From Triatoma infestans (lineage: Eukaryota; Arthropoda; Insecta; Hemiptera; Reduviidae): a DNA stretch of 64,000 nt. The notes beneath the pieces were generated by a model, which was given only the letters and a program-made list of their open reading frames with translations, ran no database searches and was not told where the DNA came from. Location of the stretch: assembly GCA_011037195.1 (NCBI GenBank), contig JAAEAF010000370.1:124001-188000 (forward strand). The letters run 5' to 3'. Positions 51,863 to 63,961 of the stretch are shown here, piece by piece (within the stretch, counting starts at the first letter, position 1; each line of letters opens with the position of its first letter). A program made the translations under genes and the position numbers.

Positions 51863-54620
51863 ATGCACGAAAGCATGATCATGTACTGCCGGCCATTATC
51901 AATTTCAGTTCTAAATAAAATTTATAATTCTGGAAAAGTCCCTCAAAGTTGTAAAGATTCCATAATTTTTCCACGGCATAAAAAAGGGGATGTAAGTCAG
52001 GTATCGAATTATAGAGGAATTTCGTTTATCAATGTGGAAGCTAAATTATTTACGGGTATGTTACTCAATAGGCTTACATTCTGGCTCGATAGATAATCTT
52101 CTTACAGAGTTCCAGGCGAGGTTTCGTAAACAATACTCTACTCTACATAATATATTCAATTTAATAAATCTAGTTCAACTTAAGTGGAAAGAAAATATAT
52201 TTACTTTTCGTAGATTTCAGAGCGGCTTTTGATTCGATATCAAGGAATTTATTATTTTATAAGCTATCAAGGTATGGGACAGTCAAATAAATTCAGTAAT
52301 ATCAGAGATATTTTCCGAGATAGCCTGCTTCTTTTTGTGGTCATCACATTCATTAATATAATAAGAAATATGTACGATGCCACTCGGGCAGCAGTATGGT
52401 GTACGAAAGGGATGTCGGATTTTTTTAATACAACGGAAGGGTTTTCTTCATCACCATTGCTTTTCTCGCTGTATATAAATATTTAATAGAGGAAATAGGG
52501 GGTGGAGTCCTGCTCAGGAATGTGAATGTGCGTGTACTGATGTTTGCTGACGATATTGTGCTCATTACGGACAAGCCTGACACTTTGCAAGGCATGATTA
52601 ACGCTCTTAGTAGCTATTCTAAAAATTGGGGTTTGAAAATCAATTTAAAAAAATCTAAAATTATGATATGAAAAAAGAAGGGAGGTAGGCGCTCCAATAA
52701 AGAAATGTGGTTCTATGAAGTGGCTAACATAGAAGTGGTAAACAAGTATAAATATTTGGGGGTGTTGTTGACTCCTACACTATCCTTTAATACTCACCTA
52801 AAAGAAGCATTAACCAAAGCTAAATTTGTGATTAACTGCACATGGCATAATATTTTTGCAAATTTTTGCAAAAGAGAGGTACCACTATGCACGAAATTTA
52901 AAGTGCATCAAGAATAGTAATGTGCTATGCAGCCCAAATTTGGGGTCTAAAATGTTCGAGCATGTAGAAAAACTGCATTGATTCTTTGTAAAAAGAGTGC
53001 TCAGAATACCGCAAAATAGTCCAAACTACATTTTTACCCTAGAAATTGGATTCAACAGTATGTTTGTGTATACATTAAGAGTGCATCTTAATTATATTTT
53101 AAAGGTTTTAAAACTTCCAGAACACAGACTGCCCAAAATAATTGCGAAAGAGATCAATATCAGCTAATATTGAGTGGTATCATGAATGGACTATACTATG
53201 TAATCAATTTAATATTAACAATAAGATACTTAACGGCGATCTGACACTCTCTGGAAGGCAAATATAGATAAGTCAATAGGTTGTGTGAGGGAGAAAGAAG
53301 TACAAAATGCTGAGTCAAAGGCAAGAAGAGTGGTACATATCATAAACTTTACTCAAAACTAAACTATCAAACTGATTATTTCAATAAAAGGCCATTCAGT
53401 GAAGTTAATTTAATATTAAAATCCAGGTGTGAACTAATGAATTTAAATTATAGATCCACTTAAACGACAAGAGCTAAACACTCGATACAGACTTCTTCTT
53501 AGACTCCTAGACAAACGTTCCAAACTCTCATTAGACAACAAAGCACTTATATACAAAACAATTTTACGACCAATTTGGACTTACGGGGTTGAAGTCTGGG
53601 GCTCAACCAAGCGTACCAGTTCAAAAAGGATCCAGTCCCTCCAATCCAAAGTCCTCCGCAAAATTACCCAAGCCCCATATTACGTATCCAACCTGACCTT
53701 ATAAAACGACCTAAAAATCCCTTTCATCACAGAAATGATACCTTCCCGTTACAAAAAATTCCATGAATCTCTCCTCCTTCATCCTAACCCTCTCGTCCTA
53801 CAATTGATCTCTTCCCACATTCTAGGTAGTCTTCCCCGCCGTCTGAAACGCCTGTGGCCGCGAGACTTACTTTTCCATCATCAAACAGCCTAAGTAAACA
53901 ATAAAGGACATTATTATTGAATAATGTCCCTCACATGTGCGCATGTCATTATTTTCTTTATTCACTTTTGCTTATTGTATTATACATACAGTTGTAAATA
54001 TCAATAAACGTATTTAAAAGAAAGAAATTATATATCCTTCAAACCAGGTGTATTCAAACTTTGTTCACTTTGTAATAGGAAAGTAATAGAAGACGTAAAT
54101 CATTTTATTGCAAACTGTCCCATACTTAAGTCTATAGATTAAAATATTTTAATAAGCTCTCACTTACAGAGGAAGAACGTATCAAGTATTTAAATGGTGA
54201 GAATTGGAAAATTTTGTGTAATTACTTTAGAGATTCTTCATTTTATAGAATGCTTTTAATAAGAGAATTCAACTATTAATATTATGTGCATAAATAGGTT
54301 CTGTGTGTGATCTGTATATAAACGAGTATATATATTAAAGTGTGTGTATGTTTGTTTGTATATAGGACTCATATGTGCACATAAATTTATTTTATATTCA
54401 TTATTTTGTCTTTAACCATTTATTTATAGCAGAAGTAGCAAATTTTTTAATTTTTCTTTTTTATAAATTTTTGTGCTGTTCATGTAAGCTGAACGTATAG
54501 TGTGAGATATAAAACACACAACTCTGCGGACGGATAAAATCCAGCGCAAAAAATGTTTCTCCGTCTTTTTTCTTGTAACGATTGTATAATTTTTATTTGA
54601 ATAAACATTATTATTATATA
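51863..54620 (+). mobile_element. CR1/Daphne-like LINE, degenerate, split by a Jockey fragment
   Basis: Segments: SVLNKIYNSGKVPQSCKDS, IIFPRHKKGDVSQVSNYRGIS and LLTEFQARFRKQYSTLHNIF (finger region, 51,900-52,170). A broken motif A lies near 52,200 and an inserted piece of the hammerhead repeat at 52,290-52,350. VLMFADDIVLITDK is motif C (52,540-52,580), then KNWGLKINLKKSKI and KYKYLGVLLTPTLSFN (52,745-52,795). After the insertion at 53,457-54,024 it ends with CSLCNRKVIEDVNHFIANCP (about 54,063-54,125) and RIKYLNGENWKIL. The 3' end is near 54,610 in (ATT)n. No 5' part is present. Confidence 0.78.
53457..54024 (+). mobile_element. Jockey-type LINE 3' fragment inserted in the CR1/Daphne-like LINE
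   Basis: Encodes the C-terminal end of a Jockey ORF2: LNTRYRLLLRLLDKRSKLSL, IYKTILRPIWTYGVEVWGS, SKRIQSLQSKVLRKI, APYYVSNLTL (one stop follows) and RRLKRLWPRDLLFHHQ, stop at about 53,890. The 3' UTR ends AATAAACGTATTTAAAAGAAAG. AATTATA occurs on both sides (53,445-53,451 and 54,026-54,032), a plausible 7-bp target duplication, and the host LINE reading is restored across it. It is strongly 5'-truncated, as is normal for LINE integration. Confidence 0.82.
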
Positions 54621-54639
54621 TTATATATATTATTACTGC

Positions 54640-56240
54640 TGGCCATTAAGCAAATTGTTCTTACGTAAGTAATGCATAATGCGATCTATCAACAATGTCT
54701 CTAAAAGTTTTCCAGCAGTGGGCAGCAAACAAATTGCAGCGCTCTCAGTATCTTTCTTTTCAGGCTACAAAATTGGTACAACTATTGATGACTTTCAGAG
54801 TTTCGGAAATATATACCCTACTAAAGCAGTGATTATATAATACTGTGATAAATTGAGGATCGCAACGCCTTTAGTGGGATTAAATGAGTTATACCATCTT
54901 GGTCAGGGGCCTTATTAGGGTAACACTTGATTAAGGCAGATCTAACTTCTTCTACAAATAACACCAAGTTGTTCGTTCCCAGATTCTTAATTATTTCTAA
55001 TCTAAAGTTGAATGAATCATTTCTTGTTCATGAATACTATCCTTCGCTACAAATTTAGCCATAATTGTGTCCAGGATCTCTTCGAGCCCATAAGTTCATG
55101 CACCATTGCTGTTACGTATTGTTTCCAGAAATGTCCATGCTAAGTTTTTGTTAGAAGCAATTTTTATATGGGGTACCCCCATGGATTGCTCTTATTCGTA
55201 CCAAGAGAGAATCTTTTCCATGCATCTATTTTCGCTGACATTAATTTTTCCTTATATACATATTTCAATCTGGAATCGATTACGTTAAACTTCTCTCGAA
55301 GTTTTATGTCTTTTCTTATTCGCTGAAACTGTCCTTTTGCCATCAGGTTGGCTTTTGCCGTTTTCTGACCGTTGGCCTTGCTTTTAAGCGAGCTGTTGTT
55401 ATAGGCGCAACTCATTATTTTCACTATGTTATCGAGATTAATTTTATCAAACTTATTTCCTGAAATTCAAAAGGATCATAGTCGGTATTAAAATCTATTA
55501 ATATATATAGTTCTAAGCAAGTTTTTTTTAGATTTTGTTCAAACTTCATCCAATCGGCTCGATGTACAATAAATTTAAATTGATTATAATAAAATTCCCT
55601 ATATACGTAGATATCTGTAAGGTTATATAATTGTGATCCGATCCACTTTCATCTAATTCAGTATCCCATTGATAAAAGTATTTCACTAGACTATCAGATG
55701 TTATAGTGAGATTTGTATTACTGGAACCACTAGCCGTTTCCAAAGTAGGCATACCCGTATTTTCATTCAAAATGTGTAAGAATTTATAGGCAAAAGAGAA
55801 TTCAAGAGCAGAATCCCTAGAATTAGTGAAATTATCAAACCATGTAGTAGAGCGGGCATTACTGTCCATTGCAAGCAGCAGACCACATTTGGATTTACTT
55901 ACTTCACTAATGATACCATTAATATGATCTATTTGTTCCTCTATATCAATCTTACTGTCCAAATACAAGCTAGCTGCCCAAAAATTAAAATTACCTCTCC
56001 AAAACTAAATTCAGCCAATACAAGTCCTCATTAGATTTCTCTGAGTTCATAAGGACATCGATTTTCTAATTAGTGACAATAAGACAAGCTCTTTTACTGT
56101 CATTGCTTTTTTGGAATTTTGATGAAATAAGGCAAAAGTTTGAACTCATCTGCTTTAGAAAATTCTTCATTTTTTGCAACATATACAACTAAGGCACTGC
56201 CAATATGCTCGCCATCGGTACTGAGGGTACTCATATGGTC
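54640..56240 (-). pseudogene. I-like LINE relic: endonuclease and start of RT
   Basis: Minus strand from about 55,970: MYLDSKIDIEEQID, LLLAMDSNARSTTWFDN, MPTLETASGSSNTNLTI and ESGSDHNYITL (55,650-55,620; catalytic SDH). These parallel the intact family's endonuclease at 45,500-45,160. The linker DIKLREKFNVIDSRLKYVYK is at 55,300-55,235. RT begins VEEVRSALIKCYPNKAPDQDGI (54,960-54,895), and the copy ends in damaged finger motifs near 54,650. Stops are frequent. Confidence 0.75.
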
Positions 56241-56329
56241 TACCCTTTTGCTTCTGGAATACCAATGGTTGGATGCATCCGATGGACAGACTTACCAAGT
56301 TCGAGCTGACCATCTTTGACTTGACATTG

Positions 56330-56600
56330 TTTAACATTGTTTGGCTTTGTATTCATATGAATTCTTTAATGCCTGATGTCTATAGCAATTAATTTTCAAT
56401 AAACTCTGCCCATAAGATATTGCTTTAAAGCTTCTTAACACTTTGATAAGAACTGATCTATAGGTTCTTATAATTTTCGTTCTGTTTATAGATTTATTGA
56501 TTGCAGTGGCCCAAATTAGAAAGTCACAGCTAATAGCAGGAATTATCGCAACATCATTGATCACTTTAGCAATTAACATTAAACCTTAATAGACAGAAAG
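56330..56600 (-). pseudogene. LINE RT thumb fragment
   Basis: An 82-codon minus frame with VAIIPAISCDFLIWATAI and RTYRSVLIKVLRSFKAISYG. It resembles the post-palm segment of I/R1-type RT (an IVPIITYAAPIW-like block, then RTVS). It is separate from the relic on its left and probably from the R1-like end on its right. Confidence 0.5.
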
Positions 56601-56626
56601 CATGTTTGTCAACTGCACTGCTCTGT

Positions 56627-57120
56627 AAGATTAGATTCTATGGGATTCGGCTGTCCAGCCTACGCCACCGCGACCCTTATGGGTCCACCCCACAAGTTGG
56701 ATTCCCTTTCCGGTCCTGTCCCTTAACTGAACTTTGGTATCCGGGGAGGTCAGTTAAGAGCACCCTGCAATCAGAGCACCCCCTCAAGGCTTGTTTTATT
56801 ACACTTAGGAGCTGTTTTAATAGACTTAGGAGCCCTGAGAGAGACACTTGGGTGAAGCTTGCAGGTGTCAGCTTCTCCTCTCCAAAGAGGTGAAACTTCA
56901 GCTATACAAGCCCCTTACTCTGACACAGTACATGCGATGCTGTTTCTTCTTCTACCTGATTAAACCTACACAGGCTATCCGTTGCCAGGCCCAAGCATGC
57001 TTATGCTTATTAAGTCTACAGTGGCCAGTAAGGAGGCCAACTGGTATCTACCCGGCCTTGCTGGAGTAGTTCTCAGTTAGACTAAGCGAATAGCTATGGA
57101 GGACTGCTCGTTAGAAATGT
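56627..57120 (-). mobile_element. R1-like LINE 3' end, antisense second copy
   Basis: On the minus strand it ends GTCGCGGTGGCGTAGGCTGG, then AGCCGAATCCCATAGAATCT and AATCTTA. This is the same 3' end as 18,295-18,352, including the AATCT tail. Upstream are the CCTCTTTGGAGAGGAGAAGC and GGCCGGGTAGATACC segments matching 17,930-18,110. The CysHis motif region is decayed, so the fragment is noncoding. Confidence 0.83.
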
Positions 57121-57329
57121 GATCAACTTGAGTCTACCAATTATAAAAACCATCAAAATATACAGCTAAAAATTTTAATTTTTGAACTTACGAAATTTGT
57201 TATCCATCCAGAAAAAAGCCATCCAGGGTTTATGAGAATTTCTTTTTCTTTGAAATTACGATGTGCGCGTTTGAATTTGTAAACTCATTTTACATTTTTC
57301 TGACAAAGTATCAAAATAAGTATGAAAAG

Positions 57330-57720
57330 CATATTGTATGAAAGAAATATTTCAAAAACGAAAAATAGATCTGTGGCGTTTAAGTAGGCTCCCACCGAAT
57401 AGCTCACGAAGATTTGATCAAAATTCGTCAACTGGCAGTGTTGTAACTTCACTGAATATTTTTTTAGTTTTTGGAACTCAAAAACGGATACAGTGTTTTC
57501 TTGTAACTGTCATACTAACAGCGGCCTAGCACTTTTATTTGAAACATTTTTCTGGAAGGAGTATGAGCTGCATCATTAAAACTTTCCTCAAGAGCCACTT
57601 CAGTATGATCTCACGTCGTATTCGACATGTTCTCATATGTAATATTGTGCTACATTAAATTGATACTAGAATTGCAAGAATGAAGCAAACAACCAGAAGT
57701 AAGACTTTGAGAACAAGAAC
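57330..57720 (+). mobile_element. Family A, diverged copy
   Basis: TTCAAAAACGAAAAATAGAT, then CTCACGAAGATTTGATCAAAA, GTCAACTGGCAGTGTTGTAAC and CTTTTATTTGAAACATTTTTC: the central modules of family A. Both ends are lost. Confidence 0.6.
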
Positions 57721-58349
57721 GTTTATTGCCACTTAAATCTCTCTAGTATTAAAATTTTATTTAGAGTTGCAATTGATTCATTATCAAAAAAATAAAACTA
57801 TAATTTCTTATAACTAATGATAGAAATAGAAATCTTTATTGTTAGTTTGGGTAAAAATCGTATGATTAAAACGAAGGGTAAATTTCAATGGAAAAACATT
57901 TAGTTGGTTCAACTTTCCCTAGACCTTGTATTCATGGACCTTTATTTGAAAAAGTTTACAGTTATATTGAAGCGGCGGAAAGCCGGTTTGTAGAGAAGGG
58001 GTTGAATAAATAATTGGTAAAGTTGTGTTCAGGGCCCTATTACCGGGCTGAACCCTGCGGACCTATAAACTGTTGATGAAGGAGTGGCTTCCTTCTGGAA
58101 ATTGTTTTAGATTAAGGCCAACTGAGGGAGCCGCTGTGAGCGAGCAAGCCGACTGCCATACTAATCCCGCCTACTTTTCCCCAGTGACGCATTAGTTTCC
58201 CATCCCCTCAATACTCCAACTCCTAATAGAATTTTTTTTCTTCTCATAAAATAATGTTTTGTCATCTTGTATATCAGTTTTACTTTCCTCATTGACTCCA
58301 TTTAGCTTACAATTGAATGAGTGGTGATCTCTGTTTTTATTTTCTCTTA
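57721..58349. other. Unassigned stretch
   Basis: No coding feature. A GC-richer piece at 58,010-58,200 (CAGGGCCCTATTACCGGGCT onward) could be a SINE or a UTR, but no A/B box pair was found. Confidence 0.5.
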
Positions 58350-58850
58350 ATGCTGTAAGAGGACGTATTGAAATCGAGCAAATTTTCGAAACTGAATTTT
58401 CACAGGAAATTTTGAGATCCCCGAGCTCAAAAATCTAGGTTTTAGTAAGTGCTGTCTGGTGTATTTGTGGGATCAGCATCACTCAAAGAGAAAATCGAAG
58501 AAAATTAAATTTTATGTTTCATATAGATGCTATCAGGAACTCAAAACAAAATACGGTTCGGTCAAAATCGATCAAACGGAATTACCATTTTATTGAATGA
58601 ATTTTCAAGTTTTTTGAATTTTCTCGAAAAGGCTCTATCGATTTCCTTTAAATTTGGTGTACCAACTAACAACACATTCTAATCTGCAACTTTTACTTAA
58701 AACTTTTCTTGAAAAAATGTATTTTAAGAAGGTTGTGGGCGAGCTGACACACTTAAATGCCATTTCATTTTAACATTCAGGTCCACTTCCTGTAAATTTC
58801 AGCACAACTAAATCGTTTGTCAAAAGTCAACCTTCAAAACAAAATTTCAA
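58350..58850 (+). mobile_element. Family A, diverged copy
   Basis: TAATGCTGTAAGAGGACGTAT (5' hairpin side), AACTGAATTTTCACAGGAAA, CCCGAGCTCAAAAATCTAGG and GATCAAACGGAATTACCATTT, then TTTTCTCGAAAAGGCTCTATC. The (GT)n core is reduced to GGTGTATTTGTGG. Confidence 0.7.
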
Positions 58851-58869
58851 ATAAAACTAGGGAATTGCA

Positions 58870-59318
58870 GCCTTTGTACATTCGGATGCGAGGTTTGGAA
58901 TTCAACCAAGCATTCCAACGCCATTCAATCTTTCCAATCCAAAATTCTGAGAAACGCTCCATTCTATGTTTCTAACCTAACCCTTTACATTGTCCTTAAA
59001 ATCCCTTTTATCCATCAGCAAATAAAAACGGGGTACAAAAAGTTCCATGACTCCACATCCAACCATTCTAACACTATGATCCCAAAACTTGCATTCCATA
59101 ATCTTAAACAGAAGAGTAAAAGGTTGCCACCACTCCGCCACCATATCTAACTTAACTTCTCGATAATTCATCAAATGTTGTAGGAAGTAGCTCTCTTTAT
59201 TAAGAGGCATCTCACAAAAAATTGTTCATGCCTTGTACATTCACATTATCTTCATATTTACTAGTGGTCTAGCATACTATACGATCTGTACAGTTGTGTA
59301 TATCTAAATTAAAAAAAA
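58870..59318 (+). mobile_element. Jockey-type LINE 3' fragment, third copy
   Basis: FGCEVWNSTKHSNAIQSFQS, APFYVSNLTLYIVLKIPFIH and TGYKKFHDSTSN correspond to the C-terminal ORF2 of the copy at 53,457. The 3' UTR keeps CATACTATACGATCTGTACAG and ends in a poly(A) at 59,309-59,317. It lies beside family A. Confidence 0.75.
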
Positions 59319-62300
59319 AACTGAACTTTTATGTTAACGAATCGTTTTTTTAACTTTTATAAACTTCAAAAATCCTTGTCTATTAAACCTGGAGAAACAT
59401 AGGGATAATGATGGCCTCTGTAAGAACTATCCTCTGCCATTTATATATTCTATTCTAGGGCCAAGGCACTGTTATATCAATGGAGCACCCAAGTTCTATT
59501 GATTTCCCTATTAGCCGTCTACTCCACAAAATGCTTGATGAAAGATGATAAAAATTTTTTTATAAGAAACATTTGCAGCGACTTTCTCTAACTGTAGTTT
59601 ATAAAATCATAATTCACAGATTTTTTCCTAACTATAGAATTCATTACACCACCATTGCACTATATTCAATGGACTAGTGTCCTATTCAAACTAATAGGTG
59701 CGTCTACATGCCTTAAAGACTTCCTTAGAATGGCATCTGCACAGATGCAAATTTTCAATTTTATTTGAACATTTTTCTGAAAAAAAAATAATTTAAGGCA
59801 AATCTGGGAAATGTTGACACGGGAATATTTCCGAAAGGGATTTGGTAGTGACCACTCAGTTGGCCTGCGTGGGGTTTCAGACGTCACTTCGTTTAGAGGG
59901 GCAAAAGAAGAAACCCTAAAAAATGTATAGGATGAAAGAAGGAAGGAAAAAAAGTGATAACAAATATCGATACTCCCGATTGGGAAGTGACGGAAGGAAA
60001 AGGAAATGATGATATGACAGAGAGGCGATTTGCAATCTCTTAACTTCATTTATTTCGCTGTACCAATAGAGAAAATGCTGGTAACATTACTTACTCATCG
60101 TAACAATAATAGTATTATATATGTAGATATGTTAGTAAAAAGTAAGAAAATTAAGTTACTATTTGTTAAAATAGTAATAATAAAAAAAAGTAAATTAATT
60201 TTTTTTTTCCAGTGCCAGTATAACTTTGCTCTTGCTGAAAGCTCGTCATTAGTTGGTGTACTTTTGAAGATGTGATCTCCAATCATGTACCGGCCCCGCA
60301 GAGAACACAATTCGGATTATCAACTAACCCAATTCTATATAAATGTGCTTGTAGGTAGTCATATCCCGTTATTAATCGGACGCAGGCCCTGCTTCGCTTC
60401 GCGACAGATTATTTGGCAACATGCTCAAACGGAAGAAATGGAAATTGATTAACCTTACACTTCATTTCAAAAAAGAAATTCAAACTGCAATAAACCTTTG
60501 CTTTTATCTATTTTGCAAACCACAAGGAAAAATGATAATCGTCTTGAGCACAAGTTAGTAACTAATCAAAACAAATATAAATATTCCTCTTTTTCTCCAG
60601 GGACATAAAGCAATAATATTAAAAAAAAGTATTTGAAAATAATAATAAAGATATCAATAATAAACCAGATATAGATAATAAATTAATAAACCGGGCACAA
60701 TACCCTTCTTGTAAACTCTTAATTCTTCTTCTTCTTCTTCAAATTTCGCTTCTTCAAATTTACAATTCTTTGTTCCATAATTTCATTGTTTTGTTGTTTT
60801 TTTTTATTGTCTACATTAAACATCAATTATGTTCCAAGACAAGGAACTGAGGTGAGCATCACTGATGTATGCCACTTGCCAATACCAGCGAATTGATGAG
60901 TTATAATTTGCAATTTCATGAAATAACTTATTAACTGGCGAAAGGCTTAAAATGGAATAAGAATTTTGAACTTGGAAGAAACGTAAATATTTGCTAGATT
61001 GAGATTAAATGATTATAGATCCCTCTTATTTTTATCCTATTCAAGGACTAAATTTTTAATTCTGTGGATCTTTGTTAGCGAGGAAGTTTAGTATGCAATG
61101 TTGACCCAAATAATAGAATACAAGTTATGTGGTACGATAGAAAGGCTATCTGAAATATGTAGATCCTTTACAAGTATAAGCCCCACGTATTTGATCAAAT
61201 AAGATCAATGTTACTAATACCATTAGGACTGCATAAAGATAACCATAGGTATTGATTATGAATTGTTCTATCATTGTTTTAACATTGAAAGCCACTTAAC
61301 TCCTTAAGACACTAATTCTTTACGTTTTTTATAAACAAGATCGTTTGTAAAGCGCAGATTGTCTAACAATCACCGCCAAATATTTCCATTACACCTTCAT
61401 TTAATGAATGTATTCGGCAGTTTCAATGACCCCTTTAACGACGTCCAGACATTGCAATTTCAAGTTAATATTTAAGATTATGTGATTTAATCTGATCAGT
61501 GCATCATCCTACACAAAGTGCAAAATCCGGTTGGAAATACACATTTCCAAAAATAAATTTTAAATCGTTTGCTAGGATAAAATAAAAGGTGATATATCTA
61601 CTATTTCTAATAGTTATACTTAATTAAACCTCCAGTGGCATCTTGAAGTTTATTTTTAATGGCGTTACTAGATATTAAAAAATCATTTTTAAACTCATTC
61701 TGAATTACCTATTTGAAGACAACCCACATAAATCATGTTTCACCAAGATAAATAAAATTGAATACTTCCAAATAGAATGGAAACATTATTACTTAAATAA
61801 TAATTAAATAAAAAAACTATTATAACGTTATAACCATTATAAACTATTATAACAAATAGTTAAAATACCGCAAAGAAGATCCATTTTCTTTACAACTTCT
61901 TCCCTCTGCCTGTATTTCAATGTAACTATGAGGTATCACACTGTGAATGAAAACGAAAAGGATCCAATTTGTTTCTCGACTGTATTCTTTGCTTCCGACT
62001 AGCATTTTCTTCAGGTCCTAATTCTTCACCAGATCGGATCTGGTTAAGGCTAGGCGAGTCATTAATATATTACTTTAAATATCTTCTGTTTTCTCCAAGA
62101 CCTGCAGCTCTGATTTTGCTCTTAAAAAATGAAGCAGTGACTCCCTTTCTTTACTTCATCAACCACAAGAAAAGATTTCTTCCATGCTCTCTAACTTCGG
62201 CTAAGTGGCGGCTAAGTTTAACTCTTGCATTGTTCTCTTTTGGCTACTATTTCCTTTTTCAACCTGTTATTTATTTACGAATATACTATCAATTTACAAA

Positions 62301-63164
62301 TACAAGTAAAGGTACGGGAAAGGATGTTTAGCACATTTTGAAAATGGTAAGAGACAATGGAGAGAAGCGATGATCCGGTGTATTCTCTCCAGCTGGCTCG
62401 CTGCACTAAGGCATACCTTGCGGTTGCCTAACCTAAGCCTACTTATTATTTTAAATAACAATTTTAATTTCACAAAAAATAAAGAATGATAAAGGTAGAT
62501 CAATCTCCCTAAAATATTTAATTTAATGGCTTCATCTAAAAAAATAGTATATATTCTCGAATTAATATTGAACTAATTTATCAATTATAATAAAAATAAT
62601 GGTAAAAATAATAGTGCACTTAAATTAGCTATACATGAATGTGTTTAAGGAAATGATACTGTAAGATGGGGTAGTAAGTGGGTGCGCTAGAAGCTGGAGG
62701 AGCTGTAGTTCATCCGGCCACATTTGATTTATGGACTGGAGTATGGATAAGCAGCTTACAAGTGTAATTATGTAGCTAGACTGCGCTGGAGAGAAGTTAG
62801 ACAGGGAGCTAGACAGCTCAGTCTGCTCATTATGGGCCTGCTCGTGGTGCGCTGCCTAATTACTAAGCCAGCTCGTACCCTGATTACTTGACCCTTGCCA
62901 CCCACTCATCACCACCCAGATAAAGCCTTTATTACTATAATACCAGCCTCCATCTCACAGTTAATTCTTCAAAATAGATATTAATTATTTTTTAATTCGG
63001 TCAAAATTAAAAATGAATTTTAAATATAATTCTCTGGAAACCATATTTTCGCTTGTTTCGATATTTTTAAAAACCATGAACGTTACTAACTTCATGGTAG
63101 ATTGAATGCTGATTTTAAAATGCATCTTTAAAGATTAGAAACAACATTGTCTTCTTTCTTTTCT
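59319..63164. other. Unassigned AT-rich stretch, no gene seen
   Basis: About 3.8 kb with no TE protein motif recognised in any frame. Frames of 77-127 codons (59,666-60,049; 60,030-60,275; 61,969-62,331) lack domains and codon character. Local structure: (CTT)n at 60,724-60,740 and repeated ATTATAAC words at 61,818-61,858. A GC-richer piece lies at 62,690-62,940. It could be host intergenic or intronic DNA; this is the largest part of the window with no repeat assignment. Confidence 0.5.
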
Positions 63165-63560
63165 CTTATTCCTGTGGGGGCAACTAGTGAATTCTGTCAA
63201 ATTAAAGAAAACTAATACTGGATATTTTATTAGATCCTACTATCGCAAGATTTCGTTTCAAACCCATCAGTAAAGGCACAAATTTACTGAATCTTTCCGC
63301 AGAACTTCCTAAATCAGTTTCTCCGGAAAAATCTTTTAATGTTATACAATATTATGTACGCAGTCAGCATTTGAAGTTCAAAGAAATCTTTATAGCCGTT
63401 TTTGAGGAAATTCCAAAAATCTCAACCAATTCTGTAAAATCGCACTTCCGGTTAACCGATTTTCTTCAGATATGGAATTCTATCAATGCTTCTAATGTGT
63501 ATTCATATTATGTACGTGATAAAAACCTATATTATACGCCAATGGTATTTTAGAAGAAAG
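63165..63560. mobile_element. Family A, rearranged remnants
   Basis: TTCTCTTATTCCTGTGGGGGC then AATTCTGTCAAATTAAAG (63,162-63,205) matches the 5' end in plus orientation. AATCGCACTTCCGGTTAACCG then ATTTTCTTCAGA (63,439-63,472) is in minus orientation. Two pieces are therefore joined head to head or inverted. Confidence 0.55.
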
Positions 63561-63635
63561 CATAACACTACCGTGCTAACCCCCCCCTCCCCAGTACCTA
63601 AAAAATCAATTTTCCGGGAAATATTCAATTTATAG

Positions 63636-63961
63636 TGATACATAATGTATCTAGATGTAATGATACAAATGTATCAGTAATGTTAATGATACATAATGTC
63701 TCAGTAATGTAAGGATACATAATGTATCAGTAATGTATGATACATAATTCTATCGTAATGTAAATGATACATAATGTATCAGTAATGTAATGATACATAA
63801 TGTATCAGTAATGTAATGATACATAATGTATCAGTAATGTAATGATACATAATGTATCAGTAATGTAATGATACATAATGTATCAGTAATGTAATGATAC
63901 ATAATGTATCAGTAATGTAATGATACATAATGTATCAGTAATGTAATGATACATAATGTAT
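63636..63961. repeat. 26-bp palindromic minisatellite, about 12 units
   Basis: TGATAC recurs at 63,791, 63,817, 63,843 and 63,869, an exact 26-base period. The unit contains TGATACATAATGTATCA, an inverted repeat with 8-bp arms. The first five units are variable in length and sequence; the last seven are nearly identical. Confidence 0.95.

Noticed and set aside
59666..60049. 127-codon minus-strand frame
   Set aside because: Low-complexity and no motif; starts and ends in AT-rich intergenic-like sequence.
61969..62331. 120-codon frame with hydrophobic segments
   Set aside because: No recognisable domain, no homologous frame nearby, AT-rich composition; cannot be separated from chance.
63636..63961. 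CRISPR-like palindromic repeat array
   Set aside because: No spacers of unique sequence; the period is constant at 26 bases and units are contiguous.
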